From: Clostridia bacterium | GTDB lineage: Bacteria; Bacillota; Clostridia; Christensenellales; UBA1242 | DNA length: 22,858 bases | Assembly (NCBI GenBank): GCA_028702545.1 | Contig: JAQVOQ010000007.1 | Span: 1-22,858, forward strand | Direction: 5' to 3' | Shown here: piece by piece, positions 6,819 through 12,889 of the stretch | Position numbering within the stretch: the first letter of the stretch is position 1 | Layout: every line of letters starts with the position of its first letter | Notes under the pieces: model-generated | Told to the model about the DNA's origin: nothing | Database searches by the model: none | What the model saw: the letters and a program-made list of their open reading frames with translations, nothing else | Made by a program: the position numbers and the translations under genes

Positions 6819-7464
6819 ATTTTTTGGTGAAACTCATAACTTCTTCAGCAAAATTATCTTGTCTTTTTTCAAGGCCTTCGCCCAACTCATAACGAGTAAA
6901 ACGACGAATTGATAATTTTTCGCCAATAATTAGCGTTGCTTCGTCCATTATGTTTTTTATTGTTTTAGAAGGGTCTTTAACAAAGGCTTGTTCCATTAAT
7001 ACTATATCTTGGTAATATTTTTTAATTCTGCCCTCTACCATTCTCTCAACAATTGCTGCGGGTTTGCCTTCTGCTAAAGCTTGAGCTGTAAAAATTTCTT
7101 TTTCTCTTGCCACTGCTTCTTCACTAACCTCTTCTACTCTAACAACTTGAGGTTTAGATGCTGCAATATGCATTGCAATATCCTTTACTAGTTGTTGAAA
7201 TTTTTCGTTTTTAGCAACGAAGTCAGTTTCTGAGTTAACTTCGACTAAAACGCCAATTTTCCCGCCCATATGAATATATGAACCAACTGCGCCCTCTGTT
7301 GCAATTCTGCTTAATTTTTTTTCAGCAGCTGCCATACCTTTTTTGCGTAAGAATTTTTGAGCTTCTTCTATGTCGCCGTTGCATTCTGTAAGTGCTTTTT
7401 TGCAATCCATCATACCAGCGCCAGTAATAGCCCTTAATTCTGCTACATTTTTTGCCGTAAACAT
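6817..7464 (-). CDS. tsf: Elongation factor Ts
   Basis: EF-Ts is the nucleotide exchange factor of EF-Tu. The N-terminal UBA-like domain (LRAITGAGMMDCKKALTECN, residues 10-29) and the EF-Tu contact motif TDFVAKN (80-86) are both present. At 215 aa it is a short-form EF-Ts: the second core subdomain seen in the roughly 290-aa B. subtilis protein is reduced, as in several other bacterial groups. The C-terminal part, IKNIMDEATLIIGEKLSIRRFTRYELGEG, is the standard end. The ATG follows AAGGAG by 7 nt. It lies 30 nt after rpsB, and its TAA stop falls in the T-run of repeat copy C. Confidence 0.97.
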   Translation of the reverse strand: MFTAKNVAELRAITGAGMMDCKKALTECNGDIEEAQKFLRKKGMAAAEKKLSRIATEGAVGSYIHMGGKIGVLVEVNSETDFVAKNEKFQQLVKDIAMHIAASKPQVVRVEEVSEEAVAREKEIFTAQALAEGKPAAIVERMVEGRIKKYYQDIVLMEQAFVKDPSKTIKNIMDEATLIIGEKLSIRRFTRYELGEGLEKRQDNFAEEVMSFTKK

Positions 7465-7494
7465 ATTAAATTCTCCTTAATGATTTAAAACTTA

Positions 7495-8265
7495 TTATTC
7501 TTTGTCTTCAACAACAGTTGTCGCCAATACTTCTTCTAAGTTTGTTATTTCTTCTTTGTCATCTTCTTTAACTTCAACGCTAGCGCCTTCTTTTGCTTCA
7601 ATAATAGCATTTGCCATAACTTCTGAAATTAATTTTACGGCTCTTATAGCGTCGTCGTTACCTGGAATAATCACATCAACTTCTGTTGGATCACAATTTG
7701 TATCAACAAGTCCTACAATAGGAATGTTTAGGTTTCTTGCTTCCTTTAAGGCAATGTGCTCTTTTTTAGGGTCAATTACAAATAAAACGCCTGGAAGTCT
7801 GGTCATTTCTCTAATACCACCAAGATTTTTTTCTAATTTTGCACGTTCTAAATTAATTTTAATAACCTCTTTTTTAGGTAATAATTCAAATTCGCCTACC
7901 GCTTCCATTTTGTCAATTTGATTTAAACGGTCAACTCTACTCCTAATTGTTTTAAAATTAGTTAAAGTTCCGCCCAACCAACGAGAGTTAATGTAGTACA
8001 TACCACAACGAGTAGCCTCTTCCTTGATTGCGTCTTGCGCTTGTTTTTTAGTACCAACAAACAAAACTGTTTTTCCTTGTTTTGCTTGTTCAAGCATAAA
8101 AGCATAAGCTTTTTCTACCATTACAGCAGTTTTTTCTAGGTTAATGATATGAATATCGTTCCTAGATGTGAAAATGTATTCCTTCATTTTAGGATTCCAT
8201 TTTCTTGTTTGATGTCCAAAGTGAACACCAGCTTCTAAAAGTTGTTTCATTGTAATTACAGACAT
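7495..8265 (-). CDS. rpsB: 30S ribosomal protein S2
   Basis: S2 binds 16S rRNA in the 30S body and recruits S1. The protein starts MSVITMKQLLEAGVHFGHQT, followed by RKWNPKMKEYIFTSRNDIHIINLEKT, both signatures of the family. SRWLGGTLTNFKTIRSRV and LPGVLFVIDPKKEHIALKEA are also conserved. The length of 256 aa is normal, with a C-terminal acidic tail (EVKEDDKEEITNLEEV). The ATG follows AAAGGAG by 8 nt. It is the first gene of rpsB-tsf, with a strong promoter and a foldable leader upstream. Confidence 0.98.
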   Translation of the reverse strand: MSVITMKQLLEAGVHFGHQTRKWNPKMKEYIFTSRNDIHIINLEKTAVMVEKAYAFMLEQAKQGKTVLFVGTKKQAQDAIKEEATRCGMYYINSRWLGGTLTNFKTIRSRVDRLNQIDKMEAVGEFELLPKKEVIKINLERAKLEKNLGGIREMTRLPGVLFVIDPKKEHIALKEARNLNIPIVGLVDTNCDPTEVDVIIPGNDDAIRAVKLISEVMANAIIEAKEGASVEVKEDDKEEITNLEEVLATTVVEDKE

Positions 8266-8377
8266 TTATAATTCTCCTTTTTGTTTTTTCCCTCCCTACT
8301 GCGTTAAAGCTCCTATAACAACCAAAAAAAATTTGGCAACCGCCATAGAATAGCTAATAGGTGTGTAATTTTGAAAA
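8266..8377 (-). promoter_or_regulatory. rpsB 5' leader, possible S2 autoregulatory RNA
   Basis: The leader from the predicted start to the rpsB ATG is about 110 nt and folds. CCTAT (8361-8357 on the minus strand) pairs with ATAGG (8316-8312). The enclosed segment has a CCAAA-TTTTT-TTTGG hairpin, and AGCT occurs on both flanks of the outer stem. Several ribosomal protein operons, including rpsB in some bacteria, are autoregulated through such leaders. I cannot match this one to a named family by eye. Confidence 0.4.
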
Positions 8378-8384
8378 CGATTTA

Positions 8385-8413
8385 ATTTTAACATACAAAA
8401 CAAAAAAAATCAA
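8385..8413 (-). promoter_or_regulatory. Predicted sigma-A promoter of rpsB-tsf
   Basis: On the minus strand, -35 TTGATT (8413-8408) and -10 TAAAAT (8390-8385) are separated by 17 nt, with an extended -10 TG (TATGTTAAAAT). The same TATGTTAAAAT string forms the ruvX promoter, which supports a common consensus in this genome. The expected transcription start is near 8378. Confidence 0.75.
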
Positions 8414-8485
8414 TGATTATTATCAACTTTTTTTATTAATATACTCAAAAAAAAGTAATAATAATTGCTTAAAAAATGCTTTAAA

Positions 8486-8530
8486 AGATTCTTCGTAAGT
8501 ATGCTTATACAGCTATTCCTCAGAATGACA
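8486..8530. repeat. Degenerate dispersed palindromic repeat (ATTCTGAG...CGAAGAAT type)
   Basis: On the minus strand the segment begins TGTCATTCTGAGG and ends CGAAGAATCT, with ATTCT and AGAAT pairing at its ends and about 20 nt between. I recall this motif pair as a common dispersed palindrome in many bacterial genomes. Only one copy is visible here, so its repeat status rests on memory. It lies in the 500-bp gap upstream of the rpsB promoter, outside any gene. Confidence 0.4.
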
Positions 8531-8551
8531 TAATGATTAAAAATAATAAAA

Positions 8552-8569
8552 AGCCGTAATACAACGGCT
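8552..8569 (-). terminator. Intrinsic terminator hairpin, second after the ruvX-DUF1292 operon
   Basis: AGCCGT and ACGGCT pair around a 6-nt loop. T-tracts follow on both strands (TTTTATTATTTTT on minus, AATTTTTTT on plus), so it could act in both directions. For leftward transcription it is the second terminator after repeat copy D and shields the rpsB promoter. Its arm AAAAAGCCGT also occurs as the left outer arm of copy D. Confidence 0.65.
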
Positions 8570-8638
8570 AATTTTTTTATTTACCTTATTATAAAGGTTA
8601 TAAAAGAATTTAATTTTATCTAAAATTATTAAAGCAAC

Positions 8639-8770
8639 AAAAAAGCCGTTTATTTTAGGAAAGTTCAAAACTGTGTTGTCCGAATAGACAGGAGTTTGCT
8701 TTAAACGCAAATGACTGTTTAGACGAGCAACACAGTTAACGATGAAATTTTCAAAATAAACGGTTTTTTT
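8639..8770 (+). repeat. Structured repeat, copy D (intact; 3' end of the DUF1292 gene)
   Basis: The outer arms AAAAGCCGTTTATTTT (from 8641) and AAAATAAACGGTTTTT (from 8753) pair with one G-T. The core has AGGAAAGTTCAA, then the variable stem AACTGTGTTG / CAACACAGTT (8669-8678 / 8728-8737, perfect). GACAGGAG, the small hairpin TTTGC...GCAAA, ATGACTG and AACGATGAAATTTTC follow. GGCTCG is replaced here by stem sequence. The right end overlaps the stop codon of the DUF1292 gene. It would terminate the ruvX operon. Confidence 0.9.
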
Positions 8771-9108
8771 TATTTTTCTTCTAAAAGTTTATAATACTCA
8801 TCAAACACAGCATTAATAATTGTCTCATCAGTTTCTATACTCAACAAATCTTCGCCGTTTTCGTCTTCTATTAGTGCAAAAACTATTGCCTCATCATCAG
8901 CAACACCTTCCATAGGTTTTGTTGGTTTTAAAATTGCATACGCCTTGTTTTTGTAAGGAATAAGAGCAATTTGGTCAAACTCAACTTCATTATCTTGCTC
9001 GTCAAATAAAACTATTGTTTGATCGTCCTCAGCATCTAAAAGCGCCTCAATTGGATTTCTTGCTTCTTTTTCTACTTTATCTACTTTCTCTACTTTTTCT
9101 TTTCCCAT
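8770..9108 (-). CDS. DUF1292 family protein (YrzB-like)
   Basis: This small acidic cytoplasmic protein of unknown function is 112 aa. The first 20 residues are a charged, low-complexity stretch rich in E, K and V. The DUF1292 domain follows: TIVLFDEQDNEVEFDQIALIPY, then YAILKP, then DDEAIVFALIEDENGEDLLSIETDE, and a C-terminal helix. The family's pattern of 'E-V-x-F-x-x-I ... Y-A-I-L-x-P ... A-x-V-F' is clear. It follows ruvX by 25 nt, the same neighbour as yrzB next to yrrK in B. subtilis. The ATG follows AAAGGAG. Its stop codon lies at the edge of repeat copy D. Confidence 0.9.
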   Translation of the reverse strand: MGKEKVEKVDKVEKEARNPIEALLDAEDDQTIVLFDEQDNEVEFDQIALIPYKNKAYAILKPTKPMEGVADDEAIVFALIEDENGEDLLSIETDETIINAVFDEYYKLLEEK

Positions 9109-9133
9109 AATATTCTCCTTTTTAAAGTTTGAA

Positions 9134-9541
9134 TTAAAATCTATCTAAATAACTTTGTAAAATTATTGTAGCCGCTAATTGGTCTATTACAAGTTTGCGT
9201 TTTTCCCTTCTCATATTGCCTTCTATTAAGATTTTTTCAGCAGATACTGAACTTAAACGCTCATCTTGATAAACAATTTTTGCTGTGGTAATGTCTTTCA
9301 GTTTGTCGCCAAAAGATTTTGTAACCCCTACTCGCCTTCCAGAACTGCCATCCATATTAAGTGGTAATCCCATAACTACGGTGTCTACTTTTAAATCAGC
9401 AATTAATTTTGCAATATATAAAAGGTCTTCCTCTTCTGTTTTCCTCGCATAAGTTTCAAGCCCAGAGGCAATAATCCCTAACGAGTCACTTGTTGCTATG
9501 CCAATTCGCACATCTCCAAAGTCAAGTGCCATCTTTTTCAT
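9134..9541 (-). CDS. ruvX: RuvX/YqgF family putative pre-16S rRNA nuclease
   Basis: YqgF proteins have an RNase H-like fold and are linked to 16S rRNA 5'-end processing; a Holliday junction role was proposed earlier. The 135-aa length is typical. Motifs in order are MALDFGDVRIGIA (catalytic Asp7), VVMGLPLNMDGSSGRR, YQDERLSSVSAEKIL (catalytic Glu) and DQLAATIILQSYLD (catalytic Asp), all intact. The start ATG follows GAGG; Met4 is an alternative start. It opens a two-gene operon with the DUF1292 gene from a promoter at 9568-9595. IreB, the usual upstream partner, is not here. Confidence 0.95.
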   Translation of the reverse strand: MKKMALDFGDVRIGIATSDSLGIIASGLETYARKTEEEDLLYIAKLIADLKVDTVVMGLPLNMDGSSGRRVGVTKSFGDKLKDITTAKIVYQDERLSSVSAEKILIEGNMRREKRKLVIDQLAATIILQSYLDRF

Positions 9542-9567
9542 AAATACCTCTTTTTACCATTAAGCAA

Positions 9568-9595
9568 ATTTTAACATAAATAAGAAAAAAGTCAA
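9568..9595 (-). promoter_or_regulatory. Predicted sigma-A promoter of ruvX-DUF1292
   Basis: On the minus strand, -35 TTGACT (9595-9590) and -10 TAAAAT (9573-9568) are separated by 16 nt, with extended -10 TG. The expected start is near 9561, about 20 nt before the ruvX ATG. It begins only 3 nt after the terminator of the upstream small gene. Confidence 0.75.
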
Positions 9596-9598
9596 AAT

Positions 9599-9643
9599 AA
9601 AAAGCACAAAGTTTTAGTTTAAATAAATACTTATGTGCTTTTT
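9599..9643 (-). terminator. Intrinsic terminator of the YtxH-like gene
   Basis: The 10-bp arms AAAAAGCACA and TGTGCTTTTT are perfect, with an inner AAGT/ACTT pair and a 25-nt AT-rich interior. Read on the minus strand, it follows the stop at 9661 by 17 nt and ends in TTTTTATTTTG. Confidence 0.75.
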
Positions 9644-9660
9644 AATTAATTTTCAACAAA

Positions 9661-9804
9661 TTACATATTTTGTAATTGTTTTTTAACAGCGGTTTTACCT
9701 TTTTGAACTATTCGTTGTGCTTCTTTGTTGCTTTGAACATAAACAGCTCCAACAACTGCTCCTACTATCATACCTAAAAATAGACTATCTTTCCCCATAA
9801 ACAT
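9661..9804 (-). CDS. Small YtxH-like membrane peptide (47 aa)
   Basis: The open frame extends to 9861, but a strong AGGAGG sits 8 nt before the internal ATG at 9804, so I place the start there (MFMGKDSLFLGMIVG). Residues about 8-23 form one hydrophobic, glycine-containing segment (LFLGMIVGAVVGAVYV), followed by a basic amphipathic tail (KEAQRIVQKGKTAVKKQ). This glycine-zipper plus charged helix layout is that of YtxH-like proteins, which are membrane-anchored and of unclear function. It is monocistronic, between two terminators. No confident promoter was found in the 140 nt upstream. Confidence 0.7.
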   Translation of the reverse strand: MFMGKDSLFLGMIVGAVVGAVYVQSNKEAQRIVQKGKTAVKKQLQNM

Positions 9805-9912
9805 AGTATATACCTCCTGTTTTTTAAAATTTTTATATTGGTACAACTTTATTTTTCCCACAAAACGCTCTTTTAGTCAAAATTATGTTAAAAAACGCTA
9901 CTTTATAACAAA

Positions 9913-9937
9913 AAAACAACCTTTTTAAAGTTGTTTT
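9913..9937 (-). terminator. Intrinsic terminator of iscS-nifU
   Basis: AAAACAAC and GTTGTTTT pair around a 9-nt loop that can itself pair partly (CTTT/AAAG). On the minus strand the stem continues into a run of seven T. It starts 12 nt after the nifU stop. Confidence 0.75.
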
Positions 9938-9948
9938 AATATATTTAT

Positions 9949-10344
9949 TTAACTTTTTTCTACTATTTTTTCTTTTCTTTTTTGTTTTTTATCATAACTT
10001 GCAAGCAGTTCAATCAATGCTTCAAATGCAGTTTCAACGCATCTAACTTTTCCCTGTGGCAACTCACCTAACTCTTGTAATAAATCTTCTAGAGTTATTA
10101 TTGATATTTCTTCGATAGTTTTGCCTTTTATCATTTCGGTAATAAGAACAGACGCGGCAATAGAAACAGGACAACCAAAAGTTTTAAACCTAGCCTCTGT
10201 AACAACACCTGTTTCTGCTAGTATAAATAGTTTGATTATACTTCCGCAAGTTTCATTTTCAACTTCGCTCGCACCATCTGCCGACCTTATTTCGCCAGCA
10301 TTTTTAGCATTTAAAAACAATTCCATTATTCTTTTATTATACAT
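9949..10344 (-). CDS. nifU: IscU/NifU-type iron-sulfur cluster scaffold
   Basis: This scaffold receives sulfur from the adjacent cysteine desulfurase and assembles Fe-S clusters before transfer. The three scaffold cysteines are present: Cys33 (ENETCGS), Cys58 (FKTFGCPVSIAAS) and Cys102 (GKVRCVETAFEAL), with TEMIKGKTIEE between them. The protein is 131 aa, the single-domain scaffold size, with a basic C-terminal tail (KKQKRKEKIVEKS). Two positions are unusual. The residue after Cys33-Gly is Ser35 where IscU and NifU normally have Asp, and CGSA after the second cysteine is CPVS here. It starts 3 nt after iscS, with its ribosome binding site inside the end of iscS. Confidence 0.9.
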   Translation of the reverse strand: MYNKRIMELFLNAKNAGEIRSADGASEVENETCGSIIKLFILAETGVVTEARFKTFGCPVSIAASVLITEMIKGKTIEEISIITLEDLLQELGELPQGKVRCVETAFEALIELLASYDKKQKRKEKIVEKS

Positions 10345-10347
10345 ATC

Positions 10348-11526
10348 TTATCGCTCCTTTTTTATTCTTTTTGTAAGAGGAGAAATATCTCTTAATTTTT
10401 TTACTATAACCTCAAGCTTCTCTATCACATAATTAATTTCTTCTTTAGTTGTGCGTTTAGTAAACGAAAAGCGAATAGTGTTTTTAATAAGTTCGGTAGG
10501 TACTCCCATTGCCCTTAATACATGGGACTCCTTGGTGTCGCCAGACGAGCAAGCTGCACCTGTTGAAACTGCAATGCCGTCAAGATCTAACATTAGCATA
10601 ATTGACTCGCCGTCTATATAATCAAACGAAACATTTGCAATATGTGGCAAGCGTTGAATTGGATGCCCATTAATATGAATGCCTGTAATATGATTTTTTA
10701 ATTCTCTAATAAAATAATCTCTTAAATTTTTAGTTTTGTCGTTAGTTGCTTTCATATCTCTAATTGCAAGCTCTGCTGCTTTGCCAAAACCTACTGCAGC
10801 TGGAACATTAACAGTACCCGCTCTTTTAGAAAATTCCTGTGAACCGCCAATCAACAAATTTTTAATTTTAACTCCGCGTTTAACATAAAGTGCGCCTATG
10901 CCTTTTGGCCCATAAATTTTATGAGAAGATAGCGTCATCGCATCAACATTTAGTTCCTTTACATCAATTTTTAGGTTAGAAAAAGCTTGCACTGCATCGG
11001 TATGAAACAATATGCCTTTTTCCTTAACTGTTTTTGATATTGCATTTATATGTTGAATTGTTCCCACTTCATTATTTGCCGTCATAATAGATACTAAAAT
11101 AGTATTACTAGACAAAACATGCATTAAATTTGCAAGATTAACAATACCGTTTTTATCAACTGGTAAATAAGTTACTCTAAAGCCTTCGTGCTCTAATTCT
11201 TTAAAAGTTTCTAAAACCGAATCATGTTCAATTTGAGAAGTTATTATATGATTGCCTTTTAAATTATTGGCATAAACTAAGCCTTTAATTGCCCAATTAT
11301 TAGCCTCTGTTCCACCTGAGGTAAAATAAATTTCGCTCGCTTTTGCATTTATTGCTTTTGCCACTCTATCTCTTGCTTTGTCTAATAATTCATTTGCCGC
11401 CCTACCGAAGTTATGAAGGCTATTTGCGTTACCATAAACCGTGTCAAAAACTGGAAGCATCTCTTGCAAAACTTCCGCATTAACATAAGTCGTACTCGCT
11501 GAATCTAAAAACACTTTTCTTTCCAT
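10348..11526 (-). CDS. iscS: Cysteine desulfurase (IscS/NifS type)
   Basis: This PLP enzyme removes sulfur from cysteine and supplies it to NifU and possibly to tRNA thiolation. The 392-aa protein starts with the N-terminal LDSASTTYVNAEV motif. It has the substrate-stacking His101 (SQIEHDSVL), the aspartate motif HTDAVQAF, the PLP lysine Lys203 (LSSHKIYGPKGIGALYV) and the catalytic loop STGAACSSGD with Cys326. The short catalytic-loop pattern without a large insertion points to the IscS/NifS group, not SufS. The ATG follows GAGGAAG. It has a near-perfect promoter about 110 nt upstream and no iscR beside it. Confidence 0.95.
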   Translation of the reverse strand: MERKVFLDSASTTYVNAEVLQEMLPVFDTVYGNANSLHNFGRAANELLDKARDRVAKAINAKASEIYFTSGGTEANNWAIKGLVYANNLKGNHIITSQIEHDSVLETFKELEHEGFRVTYLPVDKNGIVNLANLMHVLSSNTILVSIMTANNEVGTIQHINAISKTVKEKGILFHTDAVQAFSNLKIDVKELNVDAMTLSSHKIYGPKGIGALYVKRGVKIKNLLIGGSQEFSKRAGTVNVPAAVGFGKAAELAIRDMKATNDKTKNLRDYFIRELKNHITGIHINGHPIQRLPHIANVSFDYIDGESIMLMLDLDGIAVSTGAACSSGDTKESHVLRAMGVPTELIKNTIRFSFTKRTTKEEINYVIEKLEVIVKKLRDISPLTKRIKKER

Positions 11527-11645
11527 ATTTCTTCCTCTTTATCTAATAATAAAATACTATCTGAGTTTGTCTTGCCAAAATATTTATATTAAATACTAAA
11601 AATTAAAAAATTAATTAATATTATTTTATAATTTGCTTTAATCAA

Positions 11646-11674
11646 ATAATAACACAATGACTGTTTAGTGTCAA
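11646..11674 (-). promoter_or_regulatory. Consensus sigma-A promoter of iscS-nifU
   Basis: On the minus strand, -35 TTGACA (perfect, 11674-11669) and -10 TATTAT (11651-11646) are separated by 17 nt, with TG before the -10. The start near 11639 gives a leader of about 112 nt that is very AT-rich. I see no clear riboswitch in it. It is the strongest promoter match in the window. Confidence 0.8.
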
Positions 11675-11717
11675 CATCTACGCATAATAAGGCTTTTATA
11701 TTTAAAAATAATAATAA

Positions 11718-11744
11718 AAAAACACTCATTAATTAAGTGTTTTT
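11718..11744 (-). terminator. Intrinsic terminator of trxA
   Basis: The arms AAAAACACT and AGTGTTTTT (9 bp) enclose an AT-rich 9-nt loop. On the minus strand it begins 10 nt after the trxA stop and ends in seven T. It is symmetrical and may work in both directions. Confidence 0.75.
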
Positions 11745-11753
11745 AAAAAAAAG

Positions 11754-12077
11754 TTAAATGTATTTTTTAATGGTTTCTAAAAGTGCATTTTCAGGCCTTA
11801 ATCCTACAAGTTTTTCCATAATTTGACCATTTTTAAAAATTATCATAGTTGGAATACTCATAACCATATAAGTCCTAGATATTTGTGGATTATCATCAAC
11901 ATTAAGTTTTGCAATTGTTGCATCCTCGCCTAAAGTTTCTGCTACTTGCTCTAAAATTGGCGCTATCATTTTGCAAGGACCACACCAGTCAGCATAAAAA
12001 TCAACCAAAATTGGCTTTTCGCTTTTTAAAACGACCTCCGCAAAGTCTTTGTCACTAACATAAATTGGTTTAGACAT
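11754..12077 (-). CDS. trxA: Thioredoxin
   Basis: This small cytoplasmic dithiol oxidoreductase reduces ribonucleotide reductase, peroxiredoxins and other disulfides. The 107-aa length is standard. The active site is YADWCGPCKMIAP (Cys32 and Cys35), preceded by the buried Asp in LVDFYAD. KLNVDDNPQISRTYMVMSIPT contains the conserved cis-proline (SIPT), and IIFKNGQIMEKLVGLRP is the final strand pair. The ATG is preceded by AAGGAG. It is a single-gene unit with its own promoter and terminator. Confidence 0.97.
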   Translation of the reverse strand: MSKPIYVSDKDFAEVVLKSEKPILVDFYADWCGPCKMIAPILEQVAETLGEDATIAKLNVDDNPQISRTYMVMSIPTMIIFKNGQIMEKLVGLRPENALLETIKKYI

Positions 12078-12127
12078 ATTATATTTTCTCCTTATATTAA
12101 TTTATTTATTTTTATTTTTTCAAAAAA

Positions 12128-12156
12128 ATTATAACATTAAAATATATGATTGTAAA
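12128..12156 (-). promoter_or_regulatory. Predicted sigma-A promoter of trxA
   Basis: On the minus strand, -35 TTTACA (12156-12151) and a perfect -10 TATAAT (12133-12128) are separated by 17 nt, with extended -10 TG. The expected start near 12121 gives a leader of about 44 nt. No GC-containing terminator is visible between the tcdA stop (12211) and this promoter, so some read-through from hisS-aspS-tcdA is possible. Confidence 0.75.
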
Positions 12157-12210
12157 GTAAAATTAGTTATAAATTTATAATTATTTTTTAAAATTTTTAT
12201 ATTAATAAAC

Positions 12211-12885
12211 TTACTCTGCAATAAGCACATTTATTACATAACTTGCAATTAATATGCCACAGGTCGCAGGATAATATGCAACACTTGCTGTTGGCGTTTG
12301 TTTCGTAGGTTGCTCATCGGTATAGGCTACTGTTAAGCTTTTTATGTCTGTTTTTTTTAGTTCTTTTCTTAATTTTTTGGCTAGTGTGTCGTAAGTAGTT
12401 GTAAAAACATCGCCTATTTTAAAGCTCGGCAAATAACTCCTATTGCCTGTGCCCATAGAACTTATTATTTTTATATTAATTTTTTTTGCCAACTCAATCA
12501 ATAACACTTTGTCTTGAATGCTATCAATTGCATCTATAATATAATCATACCCTGCTAAATCAAACTCCGAGATGCTGTTTTTGTTGAATCTTTTATAAAT
12601 AGTCTTTACATTAATATCAGTATTAATGTCTTTTAGTCTAGCCGCCATCACCTCAACTTTTGGTTTGCCAATATTAGAGTTTAGCGCTATTATTTGCCTA
12701 TTTATGTTACTCGCACTAATTACATCGCCGTCAACTATTGTTAAGCTTCCAACACCTGTTCTAGCTAACATTTCAATAACATAACCACCAACTCCGCCAA
12801 CACCAAAAACAATTATGTTGGCGTCTTTTAACTTTTTTAATTTTAAGTCGCCAAATAACATCTGTGTTTTTTCATACATTCTCAT
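12211..12885 (-). CDS. tcdA: tRNA threonylcarbamoyladenosine dehydratase (TcdA/CsdL, ThiF/E1-like)
   Basis: TcdA uses ATP to cyclise t6A37 in tRNA to ct6A, improving decoding of ANN codons. The 224-aa protein has the E1-like nucleotide motif VFGVGGVGGYVIEMLARTGVG (GVGGVGG at 28-34). VDGDVISASNINRQI follows, with the conserved Asp and the Arg that contacts ATP, then YDYIIDAIDSIQDKV. The C-terminal YYPATCGILIASYVI segment matches the family end. Its start lies 4 nt after aspS; Met3 is an alternative start. The hisS-aspS-tcdA order is the same as hisS-aspS-yrvM in B. subtilis, and all three act on tRNA. Confidence 0.93.
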   Translation of the reverse strand: MRMYEKTQMLFGDLKLKKLKDANIIVFGVGGVGGYVIEMLARTGVGSLTIVDGDVISASNINRQIIALNSNIGKPKVEVMAARLKDINTDINVKTIYKRFNKNSISEFDLAGYDYIIDAIDSIQDKVLLIELAKKINIKIISSMGTGNRSYLPSFKIGDVFTTTYDTLAKKLRKELKKTDIKSLTVAYTDEQPTKQTPTASVAYYPATCGILIASYVINVLIAE

Positions 12886-12889
12886 AAAA

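Noticed and set aside
7502..7921. Plus-strand open frame of 139 codons inside rpsB
   Set aside because: It is a shadow of the rpsB reading frame with no ribosome binding site or recognisable domain; the same applies to the other plus-strand frames in the window.
9805..9861. Longer start for the YtxH-like protein
   Set aside because: An excellent AGGAGG sits 8 nt before the internal ATG at 9804; the 19 upstream codons include that ribosome binding site.
11527..11639. Regulator site or riboswitch in the iscS leader
   Set aside because: The leader is very AT-rich; I could not find a convincing IscR-like operator or a known riboswitch core.
12165..12181. Terminator after tcdA from the TTATAAATTTATAA palindrome
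   Set aside because: It is purely A/T, too weak for an intrinsic terminator, and lacks a clear T-tract.
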